From Lycocorax pyrrhopterus obiensis (Eukaryota > Chordata > Aves > Passeriformes > Paradisaeidae), in the NCBI GenBank assembly GCA_014706295.1, contig JACSVZ010000007.1:2024543-2088542 (forward strand): DNA of 64,000 nucleotides. The letters are read 5' to 3'. Numbering within the stretch: position 1 is the stretch's first letter; every line of letters begins with the position of its first letter. The translations under genes and the position numbers were made by a program. The notes under the pieces are model-generated. The model had not been told where the DNA came from. It saw nothing but the letters and a program-made list of their open reading frames with translations, and did no database searches. Below, piece by piece: positions 12,601-25,067 of the stretch.

Positions 12601-13634
12601 AGAAACATAACATTTCCCAATAGATGCAGTGCCCACGGAGGAGGCTCCATACAGCCTGTACACAGTAGGATAACTTCAAATCTGAGTTACTTCTCCTCGC
12701 AAGAAACAGGAGGAAATAAAAGAACGTCGTGAAGCAGCGAAGTTGTGCCTGGGATGGATTTGTCTGCGTGTTCCTTTTTAGGCTTCCTGACATGTTTCCT
12801 TGTAACTCTGCTCCACTTGCTGGTGTATTCAGTTCAACACTTCCTGTCAAGCTGGTTCTTGCATAACAACGACTCCTTTTGTCCTAGGAGTTAAGTTTGC
12901 ATTTCAAAGCCGAGGGATCGAGATGATTTAGAAGTGATTTGCTCCCATGTTGTGAGGAAAGGACTTACGTTTTTTACCGTGGTGTCCACGCAGGCTTAGG
13001 TTAGTCTGGAGGTATTCAGTCATGGCTAATTCATGAATAGGAGTGGTTAAATTTTAAGAACGCAGTTGTGTGTGTTCATGAAAGGACAGTGGAGAATAAA
13101 ACACAGGTTCTGCCTTTTAAGTCTTAGTAAGGAAGACTGGAAAATGAACAAGGGTGCCTGCAGGCATTTTAGGTGTTGTCCAGTCCTGCTAAGACAGCAC
13201 TGCAGGACCTAAAAGAGATGGAAAAGAGGTCATTTCAGAGTGATTGCCTTCCCCTAATTCTGACTGGAATTCACTCAGCCCTGGCACAGCTTCATGGCTA
13301 CTGAGTGTATTCCAGAAGACCCATGGGGTCTGTAAAATCTCTTGCAAGCAAACCCAGCATTTTAGCAAGGAAAATGTGCCAGCACTGTTATGCTTGCAGT
13401 GTACTTTTTTTTTTATAAAGTCCAGCTGTATTTGGCTGCACATTGTTGTGTGTTTGCTTGTTTTTAAAATATTAATTGCTGAAAAGTATTTAGGGTAAAA
13501 TCCCAGTTCCTCTGAAGTGGATGAAATCCTGTTGATTTCGCTGGGGTGGAAGTGTGTTCCTCACACTTGAGACTGTTCCAAAGCCATACTATCAGCTTTT
13601 CCTATATAATGTATTCTGCTGAATTTGATTATTT

Positions 13635-13671
13635 TTAATTAACATTTCCTGTTCCTGTTTAATTAACATTT
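13635..13671. repeat. 13-bp direct repeat TTAATTAACATTT
   Basis: Identical copies lie at 13635-13647 and 13659-13671, separated by a short CCTGTTCCTG spacer. Each copy contains the palindromic core TTAATTAA, a homeodomain-type TAATTA site. Confidence 0.75.
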
Positions 13672-15132
13672 TTAGTACAGCACTATTCTTTTAAGTTGTA
13701 CAGAATTGCATGCTGCATTTCCACAAACAACCTGGATTATGCAGAGTCTTTGCTGCTAAGAGTTAATTTGCTGCAGCTGAAAAGAAGATGCTGTATTTTC
13801 TGAGGGCAACTTGGTAAGAGTTTTGGGAGGCAACAGCAGTGCTTGGGAGGCTGTGGTTGTAAATTCTCTTCCAGAGTGTGGGATATTGTTGCATTTCCTC
13901 CAGCAGAAGTCCCTTTGTCTTTGCCCAGCTGGGACATGGACCTTGTCCCACCTATCGTGGGATGCTTCCCATGAGCCTGAGGCTTCCAAGGGTGTGAAAA
14001 ACGCTCAGATCCTGGAGCTTGAAAACCTGGTCTTTGATTACTATTAAAAATAGCCTGAGTAGCAGTGTGAGGTGGTCCTCACCAGGGAAGCCTGGGATTG
14101 CTCGGAGGGTTACGTAAGCGGAGCTGCCGGTTGGAAGAGCGGGAATACTTTGCCCTCAATACCGAGGCGAAGCTCTCGTGGCGAGCCTTTGTTTAAACAG
14201 TGCTGAAATGATCCAGGGAATGCTGAGGAGCCTCAAAGAAATATTGGCCCTCTCCCCATAATTTATATTTTCAGATGCTAAAACTAGTTGTTGAGCAAAT
14301 GTAAGGTGCCTATTTTAGGATGCTGCATGTCAATATCTGACTACAGATGGCTCCGTGAATCATAGTTGGAAGAAGGGAAATGTTAGACACTGAGATGTTG
14401 TTGCTAAGAGATTTTAGTACACAGTATGCTAACATGTGCTGGCAAATTTGGGAACAGTAGCAGCAGCATGCTCTTGGAGGAAAAAAAAAATCAGTGGTGA
14501 AGAAACTGTCTTCAAAGGACTATTTAAAGGATAGTAACATTATTGTGCTTTGTTGTATCGAGACCTGACGAAGATGAAATTGGCTTTCGAGCAGATAATA
14601 GACAGAAAACATCCAAAAGGTAAAGCTAATCCTGCTCTCCAATGAAATAGAAAGTGGATATTGGAAACAAAAAGAAAAAAAAAATTACTTTGGGGTTTAA
14701 ATGAAGCAAGTGCCAAGATGAAAGGTGGTGGTTGCTGATATTTTGCCATCTACTGGACATCAGATATATTAATATACACAGTTAGTTCCTTTCAAAATGC
14801 ATAATATCGAGCTTGTATTACATTATATAATTAAAAATGTTAAGAGTTCTCTTCTGTCCGGGAAAGAAGCATGCAGGAAAATGCTGAGTATGATTTTTTT
14901 TACTTGTATTTCTTCATAACATTACTATAAAGTAATTTAGGAAAATTGTCAGCGTTTTATTGTCCTGCTAGAGAACGTGGGTTATTTCTGCAATTAATAT
15001 AAACCTTTGCTGCCTATTATTTAAAGGCAATAAATTCAATTTTACTGCTTTTCTTTGTTCTATCTTGCCTTATTTCAGTGAGTTTTGCCAAAACTTGAAA
15101 ATGTTATACCTGAAAGAAAACTTCAAATGGAT

Positions 15133-15160
15133 AAAATTAATTTTATTTTATAAAATAAAA
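15133..15160. repeat. Overlapping AT palindromes
   Basis: AAAATTAATTTT (15133-15144) is a perfect palindrome. It overlaps the perfect 20-bp palindrome TTTTATTTTATAAAATAAAA (15141-15160). Confidence 0.85.
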
Positions 15161-18100
15161 CCTTTCAGTTCTGATCTATTTTCAACAAAAACACGATTGC
15201 TTTTTTGAATGTACAAAATATTGCACAACTATAAACTTCTTAGTGATTTGCTTCTGACGTATTTCTAATTAGATGTATTACATCTCAACTTCAGCAGTGA
15301 TTATTTTTTAACGAAGTTTTGGAGTGTAAATGTGTGTCTCCACGATGCAAGCATATGTATCTCCTTGAGGTCATGTTTTATGTCATCCATATTCTATGTG
15401 TTCAGCAGCACTGGTAGATAAAGACAGGGAATTAGTGATATTAATAGAATATTAATCAAGCATTTGGTTTTATTTTTTAATGAGGTGAACCAAGAAGCTT
15501 CCGCTACTTTTACTTTGCGGTGTCGTAGCCTCAAAGTCAAAAATCAACTGCAATCTGTGCAACTACAAAACGTGGGGTGAAACTTTGCCCTTTGATTTTT
15601 GCAAAGTGAAGCAGGGAATTCGTGGGTGTCCAGCAGTTCGGTGTTAGATTCTGTGGCTGTGGTAATGGTGCAGGATTTCAGAGAAAGACCCGTTTGGAAT
15701 CCTGAACATTCCGATGGGAAACGCCTGAGGTCTGCGTTGTGCTTTGAGCTCGGAGCAGTGTTTGCCACATTGTCTCGTTTTGCTCAGGCATTACACGGGA
15801 ATGCATTTCCCAAGGAAGCAGAGTTCCAGGTACGTTCTGGTGCTCTTTGCATCAATAAACGTCCCTGCAAGTGCGAGCTCACTGGAATTGCGTAAGGAAC
15901 AACAGCGGGTGATCGATACATTTCCATCCCACACCTATGGAAAAGAAATTCAGAACACAGGCTGCTTCCTGCTTTTCCAAACTGAACTCCATCTGTCCCA
16001 CCGAGGAGAGTTACAAAATCCGCACGCTACATGAGAGCAGCTAATGCAGATCCATTTAGGATGGGATTTGTTTGAGTCTGCTGAGCGTGCTGGGTGATTT
16101 TGTGTCACCATTTATCAGGGATGGAGCCTCCCACTGCCGTGTCCTACACGGGCACACATGGGAACAGGGTCTTGGCACTTAACAACCTAAATTTAACTTC
16201 CTTATGTCCTTGTGGATGACTGCTGTGGGTTTGATGGTGTGCTGGGACTAAATTTGAAGTGGCTTCAGACTCGAAGGACCTCTTTGTTTTATAGGGAGAG
16301 CTTTTCTTTCCAGAGGACACAGTAGAAAATAAATACGTCGAAGTTTGGCTCTGCTACATTTTCATTGCCCCATGGTAAACACCATTAGATTTTTGTATCA
16401 AATTAAGGAGGTGTCAGTCTCCAAAAGCTGTGGTTATTGGAATGTGGTTGTATATTTCTAATACTAAGCAAACACATCCTAATTATGATACGTGGAAGAG
16501 CATTTCTGGAAATCTTTTAATTAAGGAAGCGATCCCAACCCTTCCTTCTAAATTCCCTTGTGTTAATTTCTCACGTGCCTCAGATAGTGAATCCTGTTGC
16601 GTGATGGCTGTGACTGCTTGAGTGATGTTTTTTCATTGTTAAAATAATATAGTCCTGGGTGGAATGAGAAATAATTAATGATTTTGTGAGTCTGTGGTTG
16701 AGGTGGAAGGCAGTTTCTGGAGTCCGGTGGTCACAGTCTCATTCACAGAGTTGTGTGACCTCTTTCTTGTAGTTCCCACTGAAGATGGGACCCTCTAGGG
16801 AAGATTTACCTCAGTGTGTCCCGTCTGTCCGCCTGCATTTGCACTGACGTAATTCACACTTTGTGCTGGGCTGGCGTTACCTCCTTTAACGTAGAGCACC
16901 ACACCTGAACTTACTGCCAGTCCAAGCTTTCTGGAAAAGCCATCATTCAGTGAGCACTGCTGGCTGGCAGAGACAAGGGAAAGGTGGAACATCAGCCCTG
17001 AAGGAACGAAAAATGAAATGCGCTTTCCTCAGGAAAGGGAAATCGTCTGGAAGAGAAGAGCAGGGGGAGAAAAAGCGGGTGGGGAGTGGTGATGTTTTAT
17101 GTGCTCTCTGTGAATGGCAGCTACAGCCCTGCAGCTCCCTCTGCTCCCTCCAAAGGCTCTGCATTTCAGAGCTTTGGGTCTCTCAAATGTGAGCAGGTGC
17201 AGCAGAAATGCAGAAGCCTGGACTGAGTGGAACGTAAATGGACTAAGGGGCTCTGTTCTGTCCCACACAGAAAGTTTGTCAAAGTTCATTGCCTTGATTT
17301 AAGAGGGAACATCTTCAGCTTCTTTTTTTTTTTCTGTCGTTTCTCCTTGGGTGGAGCAGTTTGTTTCCAAGAGTGGTAATGTAATTTAGTCCCGGTGTTT
17401 GCCTTTCAGGGACTAGCCCATAAAGCTCTAAAATTGTATTTGTTAACAGGCTACAAAATCCTGCTCTAATTTAATATAATCTCTACCTGTGATACATTTC
17501 AAAAGCAGAGAAAAATCAATTGTGAAAGGTTAGTGCCAGGTGAAGTGTATATGCAACTTCCAGTTTCCTGAAAGGAAAAAAACGCTGCATTAATCTCCAC
17601 CAAAAAAAAGGTAAATACTTGAATGTAAGTAAATTGATATCTTTAGAACTGCACTTATGGGGCTAAACAGAGAGGTGGTGGTGAGTCAGTGCTACTTCTG
17701 TCCGATGCAGAGTCTGAAAACATTGTGAAACTCTGTCACACTGAAACCTGTAACACGACATCTGGCCAGTTTCACTGTTTACACAAAGTACTTTTATTTG
17801 CCATTATTTAAACTAAGTATCTTTGGGGAACAAGATTCAGGAAAAGCAGAACTAACCTGATGCCTCAAATATTTAATTTCTGAATTGACTCTGAAAGGCA
17901 ACTTAAACAGTGCCTTTATCCAGAGGGAACGTTTCTGACTGCGAATACCAGAAAGCCAGGGGTGAGAAAGATCTGTCAGGAGAAAGAGACCCACTTGTGA
18001 AGGTGCCAGTGTCGAGTAGGAGTGCTGGGATGCTCCCACCTCCTGCCTGCTCCCTCCCAGTCCCTGCCTGCAGCTGCTTCATTCATTCAGGTTTCCACTC

Positions 18101-20744
18101 GGCTGAGCTGTCCCTTGGTTACCGCCCGTAGCAACTCGCAAGTGTCGACTACGCTCCTTCCCTTCTTCCCTTGGCTTGGCAGCAGCGCATCTGGCATTGC
18201 CTGCCGTGGCAAACAGAGGCCCTGGAACCAGTTGCATTGTTTGAAAGAAACATCTGTCTGTGAGACAGCGAGTGAGACACTGGGCTGACTGCGACAGCTC
18301 TGCTTTTCCCGAGGCAGAGGAGATATCTGTGTAAACACAAACTCGCTGGTCACGCTCCCTGTTGCACACCCTGAGTGACAGCCAGCTCCTGGCTCTGCTC
18401 CAGTGAGTTGTTCACCCCGTGGCTTTGTGCTTCAGGGTGTCCCAGCTGTGACCTGTTTCGGGCACTCCATGAAGTTTTGTCACGCTGGAGACAGATCATC
18501 GTGGGAATAGGAGGTGGTACCTCTGTCCAGCTGCATGGTTTTACCCTCTCTTTTTATTTCATATGAGTTGCCTCCTACCAAGATCCATCTTCCTGCTTAG
18601 CTTTACTCTCTGCTGACTTCCCTGTGGCAGACTTACCCAGGCCAGACATGTGTGTTGTCAAAGGTAATTTGGTAATAACTAGGTGCCCATGTTGACAGCC
18701 TTTGTGGGGTCAATTAACCTTGGGAGGGAGCTGATAAGTGATTCACTTTGGTTACTGTCATTCATATAAAATTGCCTCTAGTGCTGATTAAAAAAGCCCC
18801 AACAAGATAATTTCTACTCTCTGTACAGTAGAATGTGGCAGGGCTCCCAACCAAATGTCTGCAGCAGACAAAGATCCTGGTTTGGGTTTAAAAGCACTGA
18901 ATTACTGAGTCAGGCATTTCTGCTGGGCTTTGATTGACGCCCTGCTGGGACCCTGCAGGTGAACTCTTTCTGATTCAAAGTAAAGACACCCTTTAAACAC
19001 AGGGCAAAGCACAAAGCAGGTTTTAGTGGAAATTGTGTGTGAGCAATGTTTTTATTTCGTACAAGACGCAGAACCAGGTTTTACCAGGTTTGCAGAAGAA
19101 CGTGGCTGAGGACACACAGACTTTTGATGTAAGATAAATGTCAAAAGGACGACATGAAAGGACATTTGCTGCAGGAATGAAAGAATCTGAATTACGGCAA
19201 GACTGCTGCATATGCAGCTTTAGAAAAGCTGCAATTTTTGAAGCTTCAGCATAACAGAGTCAGTAGATAGCCTCTAGTTGTAAAGTGCTACCTCCAGCCT
19301 CTCATGGCGGTATTTCATGTCTGTAAACAAGCACGTGATGCATTTTGATGACTGGAATCCAGTTCCCACTGGAATTGGAAGCAAACTTTCGCTGTAGTTT
19401 TGCTGGCTGTGCTACTTTTTCGCTGCCAAGAGGAGATGTCTTGTGATCAAAAGAAACCTCAAACAAAACCTTCTTTCCTGCCATAACCTCTTAATTTTAA
19501 ATCTAGCACTTGTCTACAGAACATCCTGAAAAGCAAACTATGGCTATTTAAAACCATGTAAATGATGAAGCATGGAGAGAATCAAACTCTAGTCTGCCAA
19601 GGCACTACATTACTATTTTTTTTCTAAAGTACAAAGAAATTTAGTACAAATATAGAATTTCAGTTAGTCTCTGATTTAGGTACTTGATCAAGGAGAGAGT
19701 TTACACCACCTTCATTTGCTTCAAGCTCTGGATCTTGTGAAGACCATTCACTTGTCCTAATGCATTCACGTTTATATTTTCATGTGAACTCTCTATAACT
19801 TTGGTTTAAGATACATTTGGGTGGAAAAGGGGCTGAGGTTGCCGTGCTTTGTGGTTTGCAACTGTACAAATTGAATGAGTATAATTTTGTGTCTTTCCCA
19901 TTTTGCTCTGACTTCACTTTCTCCCACACATTTTACCCATCAAATTCAAGTGAAGTGCATTGATGTTATGCCAAGAAATATTTGTACTTTTTAACTTTTT
20001 CTTGCTTTCTTTAGATCTTAACATATCCTTCCTTCATTTTGCTGTAAGGATTTTACATACTGTTTTTAGCACATTGAAGTGAATTAAATGGAGAAAAATG
20101 GTTCCTTGAGCTTGCTCAATCTACTGCTTGCTTCAGAAGCAAATGCAGGAACAATTCCCTGTCAAGCTGTCTCTTAGTTATCTGGAAATATCTTTTTTTT
20201 TTCCCCCAAGTAATAAAGTGTGTTTATCCCTTGAAGAGCATGTTTATACTTGAGGTTTAAAATCTGCTCGGTATCAAAAACTCTTTCATTTGAGTACCAT
20301 GGCTGCTGTCTGGCAAGCTGCCTGTCACTGCTGAATCCCCCCCTTGTTGGAATTTTACTGCTGATCAGGGGTAATATCAGAGAGAAGTATTATCACTTGC
20401 TTACAACGTAGAGAAAACCTCAGAGCTGCACACAGGTTTTGCTGTTATGAGCCTGGAGCCAGCCAGGCTGCAGAACTGGAAGTTAAGGAGAGAGGATTTG
20501 TGCAGCTCTGCTGTTGCTTTCCCAGCGCTGTTTGCCAGGGAGAATCTGGAGCTGCACTTCAGGGCTGCACAGAGGAGGCTGGTGGCCAGCCTCTGATGTG
20601 TGATCCATGCCAAGAAGCTGTTTCTCTCTGGAGGGCTTGCTGGAGTAAATGTTGGCTTACTAGTGGTTAAAAGAGTAATTGTCAGATGGTTTCAGATGGT
20701 GATGAGGTGTCAGTGCACCAACCTGCCTGAGTCCAACCTCCCTG

Positions 20745-20895
20745 ATCACAGAATCCCAGAATGGTGTGGGTTGGGAGGGACCTTCAAATCACCCAGTGCC
20801 ACCCCCTGCCGTGGGCAGGGACACCTTCCACTATCCCAGTTACTCCAAGCCGTGTCCAGCCTGGCCTTGGACACTGCCAGGGATGGGGCAGCCTC
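20745..20895 (-). repeat. CR1 LINE 3'-end fragment, antisense
   Basis: On the minus strand this reads the terminal CR1 block: CCATCCCTGGCAGTGTCCAA, a GGCCAGGCTGGA core, AAGGTGTCCCTGCCCACGGC, then AAGGTCCCTCCCAACCC and a final GATTCTGTGA-type end. It is about 150 bp and strongly 5'-truncated. Confidence 0.9.
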
Positions 20896-22138
20896 AAGCT
20901 TATGGGTAAAGTCTTCAGTTTCAGGGATTTCTGTAGTAGTTTGGTTTGGTTACTGATAGATGAAATTGTCCATTCAATTTCTTGTGCTGAGTGCAGAAAT
21001 AACATCTCATGCATTCAAAGATATTACTGACATTAACTGTACTCCATACACTCCCCAAGGCCATTTAAATCTTCCTTTACATCATTCTTCATATGTGGAG
21101 AGGCACAAACCAGCAAATAATTTTTCTTGGTCATCAGCTAGGAAACTTGAGTTTTCAATTATTTCTCATGTCTGGCAGTAGTCCTATATCCAAGAGAGTC
21201 CTAAAGGAGGATTTTTAAATTTTGGTTTTTTATAACCTGCACCCTGTAGATGCAGAAGTTTCTATGAGAAAGGTGAGCCCAGCTTATGCCTCGTACATCA
21301 GGAAAACCACAGTGCCTTTAGAGAACAGGATCTGTCAGAGCTGCAAAATGGGGCCAGAAAAGTCAACTCAGGGCAAAAAGAGGAGAAGAAGAAAAAGGGA
21401 GGAGTCAGAAATGTCATAACTGAATTGCTTCCCTCACAGCTGGTGGAGATGTTTTTCTTTTTAAGTCCATTTAGGTGAGAATGCACATGTGTTGAATACA
21501 TTTGTGTTCAGCAACCAAGAAATAAATGAAAAAGAAAATTTTTGTTTTAAAACTCAATTTATCTAGACATTTTAAACTCTCTATCTGTGCATGATCTTTA
21601 CCAGTCTCTCTCTTCCCAACTGTTTTTTTGGTGCCTTAGCGGTACCTGAATGCTGGTAGCTCTTGGTCCTGGTTCTCTCATGTACTTTGCATTTCAGCTC
21701 CTGTTTTTATTGCTCAGGTAAGCAGCGAGGCAGGAGCAATCCAAGGGAGGTAATATCTTCGGTGTGTCTCTCCTGCAGCTTTCCCCACGCACCCGTAGAG
21801 CTCCCGGAGCTTTGGGGATGCTGTGCTTAATGTTCACTGCTGCCTTGGACTGCCACCACATGAAAAGCAGCAGCTCTTCCAGCAGCCTCCTGAGATTCCC
21901 ACCATCACAGCATTCCTGGGAAACAGGCAGCTGGGGGCCTGGCAGAGCTCCTGCAAACAGATTGAGATATCATTTCTCGCTGGTGTTTCAGATATGTACT
22001 GTGGGGTGAAAGTAACAGAGTTACTCCGCTTTGTGAAATGAAAATATGCTGGCCTGATGTTTGTCAGTAATGTAACATGTCTTCCTCCTTGGCAAGTGAT
22101 GACAACGTATTAATTGTACCTGTTTTACAATCCTCTAG

Positions 22139-22205
22139 GTGGCTATAATAGCGGGAAATTTTGAGCTTGCTGAATATATCAAGAATCACAGGGACGCTGA
22201 TATTG
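22139..22205 (+). CDS. SHANK2: SHANK2 exon, final ankyrin repeat (67 bp, phase 0-1)
   Basis: The exon encodes 22 residues reading VAIIAGNFELAEYIKNHRDA then DI, plus the first base of a Val codon. VAIIAGNFELAEYIKNH is the last ankyrin repeat of the SHANK ANK domain and continues directly from SQSPFQ of the previous exon. The acceptor is cctctag|gtg and the donor is ttg|gtaagc. The phase-1 end matters: both this exon and the alternative first exon at 57009 end with G in phase 1. Either can therefore be joined to the linker exon at 60384 to give V-PFREAP. This is the last exon found only in ANK-containing transcripts within the window. Confidence 0.96.
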
Positions 22206-23343
22206 GTAAGCAAAATATTTACAGACTCCTGAAAATAAGTTTTGCTTGTTTGTGCCAGGATTTTGCGAAGATGTTAAAACTGATTCTGTGTGAGATACAG
22301 CCACAGGGCTGGTGACATTTCAGGGAGGTCTGAAAAGTAACTCTTCTAAAAAAATGAAGATGGGGAAAAAGCTGAAATGTTTTCAAAAATACACTCTGAA
22401 AAGGAAAGTGTGATAAGTAGTAGGTGCTTTCTAAGTATAAATCAGTCAGTTTGTAAGAGACTAAATACACATCCACTGACCTGGAAGAGCCACATTGGCT
22501 CTCACAGGTTGTTTTGGCCTCGCCTAAAGCAGCTCTCAAAGAAATAATTGATCAGAAGATGAAAATGGAGAAAGATGCTTCTCTATAATTCAGTGACTAC
22601 GTGGCAGAAGCCAACTGTCCATACCCATGAAAGCATTCCCTCCCACTGGGTTTGGTGGGATTAAGGGTAGTGACAGGCCTTAAGGGCCCCTCACAAAAAA
22701 CCTGAAGGCATTTTCAAGACCATTTTACGTGGAGAGGTTTGCTATTAAAATAAAAGCCAGTTTGATGTGAGTGATGCCTAATACAGTTTAATAAAAATGA
22801 GTTAAAATGCTTTAATTCAGGTTAATTAAAGTCCCACAGAAGCACCCTGGAGTTGAACAGAAGGAGGCATTTCTTTTGCAGCAGGAGGCTCTGTGTAGTC
22901 GCCTGCACTGATCTAACTCAGTGAGGCAACTCTGACTTGACAGCATTTCATTTCTGTGGGAAATTGGGCCAGCTCACATGAAATATAAAACCAAGGATGT
23001 GGATTAAGGACTGCTTTCCCTTTCCCTTCCTGGTTGCATATGATCTGCAGGGATATGGTTGAAGGTTCTGTGGTGATGTGAGTTCTTGTAGCACTTTCAG
23101 CTCTTGCAGTGTGCACTGAGAAAACTGAGGACAAAAAGCACCAAAGTCATAACTTCTGCATAAAAGTTCAGAGGGAGTTTGGAACGGTTTTTTCCTGGGA
23201 TAATGGGATAGTTCCTTTCCATGTAAGAATTCTTCATCCTTCTCAATTTATTGATAATCTGTAAAACATGAACTAAAAATTAACCCATTATTCTTACTAC
23301 TTTGTGCTTCTTATTGTTGTTTATATTTACATATGGGTAATGC

Positions 23344-23358
23344 TTTTTTTTTTTTTTT
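23344..23358. repeat. Poly-T run (15 nt)
   Basis: An uninterrupted T tract preceded by ATATGGGTAATGC and followed by GTTGCTG. Confidence 0.9.
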
Positions 23359-25020
23359 GTTGCTGACTTGTAGGATTTGATGATTTCTAGAAAAATGCTT
23401 AGAAAATACTTTCTGTGGGAAGATTCTCCAAATTCTTCTGACGCCTTCACTTTTGCCCCTGAAAAATAGAAATATTGGTACTTCCATGATTCACTTGCAG
23501 TTTTTGCAAGATGGTGGTGGATTGAGCATGACTATTTAAATTAATAGATTTGTCTTAAAGAGTAAACATTACATCATGTTATTTCCTCCCACCTAATTTA
23601 ATTTAGCTGGGCATTTGTCCTTTAAGTTTTATTACTTAAGAAAAATGAAGTTGTTGAAATGTCCATTTTTGGAGCATCTCCCAGTGGGGGGGAAAAAAAA
23701 AGTAACTCAAAGAAGCAAATCCTGAGCAGAAAACCTGAGAGCTGCTGTGATGATGAATGTGCAGAGTGATGTCAGCATTTCAGCTTCAGCAAGCTGGCTT
23801 TTGCTTATCGTGCTTGTCTGGTTATCCACTGTGTTCCTACAGTTTTGGGTGTATTCCAACATCTATCATTTGAGTAGTGTACCTCCTTAGAGGCAGCAGA
23901 GGGGGAAGGAGCAGTGAAGAGCTTGGGAAATATCCTTAGGAAGATGAGGACAAATCCTACTATCAAATCTCTTGAGAAACATTTCATCACTCATCTCTCA
24001 GAAAGTGTATTTTTGGTTAGATTCTGAACTTTGGTACCGAACGAGTTCATTAAACCTTGTTATTATTTCAAGTTCTTTTAATAATCCCGATCTCTTTGCA
24101 CTTTGTAATTATTTTAGACTCTACTTTAGCAGTAGAATATTCTGATTTACAGCAGAGCCACTAAATGTTTGTCCTACAGATCAAATCCCACCGAGACTGT
24201 TCTTCCTCCTTGTCTTGGGGTAACCTTTAATTTAATTGTAAAGCACTTACATCAGACAGATGTGAAAATTAGACATATATAAAATAAGCTTCTTTGCAAT
24301 AATCACAAGACTTCCAGCTGTTCTGGAAAAAGAATAAAAATATAACAATATTTATTTTAGAGCCAAGAAAGGTGAGAATAATGGCCCATGGAGTAGTGTG
24401 AACAAACCTATGCAGAAAAAGCCTTGCAAGGGATTCCTGTGGCTTTAGCCCAGTAAAACCCACCTGGCTGTTAACACCAGGAAAGTTCTTACTCCAGACT
24501 GGGATGATGCAGCTCTGTAAGACTGAATCAAACAGAAAAGATAAAGGGTTCCAAGCACAGGAAAAAAAGGATACTCATACAGGATTAAAAGGGAGATCCA
24601 GATTTCATTGTATTTATGTCTTTTATGAGGGAATCCCTTTTGTTTTCTTGGCAGATGGTTGAAAGGTGAATGAAAATTGCCATATCATTTAAAAAGTAAT
24701 CCTATTTGAAACAAATTACAATAGCATTTTTCATAAAGCAAGAAACCCTATTACCATAAGGTGCTTAGAAACTTGTTTTACAAACAGTATGAAATGCTTA
24801 GTGTGGCTTCCCAGATTATTTCAATTCATCATGCCCCCAAATTAGCTTTTTTGAGGAATAATAACAGCACCAGAGTAGCTTATTTTAATTATTGCTTATT
24901 TTAGAACTCTTTGGGACCCAGAGGTGTATCCCAGCTCAGTGGCTGTTATTGCATCTTCTTTTCTGCTTTGAGGAAGACTTTACATATAGCCCTGATGTAC
25001 AGCAGTTGCACACCATTAAA

Positions 25021-25067
25021 AATAATTAATAGTAATAATAACAATAATAATAATAATAATAATAATG
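25021..25067. repeat. (AAT)n microsatellite
   Basis: An interrupted 5' part (AATAATTAATAGTAATAATA) is followed by about eight perfect AAT units from 25043. Confidence 0.95.

Larger units (their letters stand above)
6320..22138 (+). other. SHANK2: SHANK2 intron (15.8 kb)
   Basis: This intron separates the last two ANK exons. Recognised contents are a 22-bp tandem duplication (6625-6666), a poly-T run (about 10948-10963), a 13-bp direct repeat of a TAATTAA element (13635-13671), a perfect 20-bp palindrome (15141-15160) and a CR1 3' fragment (20745-20895). The remainder is AT-rich sequence in which I see no gene. ORFs of 60 to 118 codons occur on both strands without domain features. Confidence 0.85.

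Noticed and set aside
18118..18135. Possible RFX X-box (GTTACC...AGCAAC)
   Set aside because: The spacer between half sites is six bases, longer than the usual X-box spacing, and there is no supporting context.
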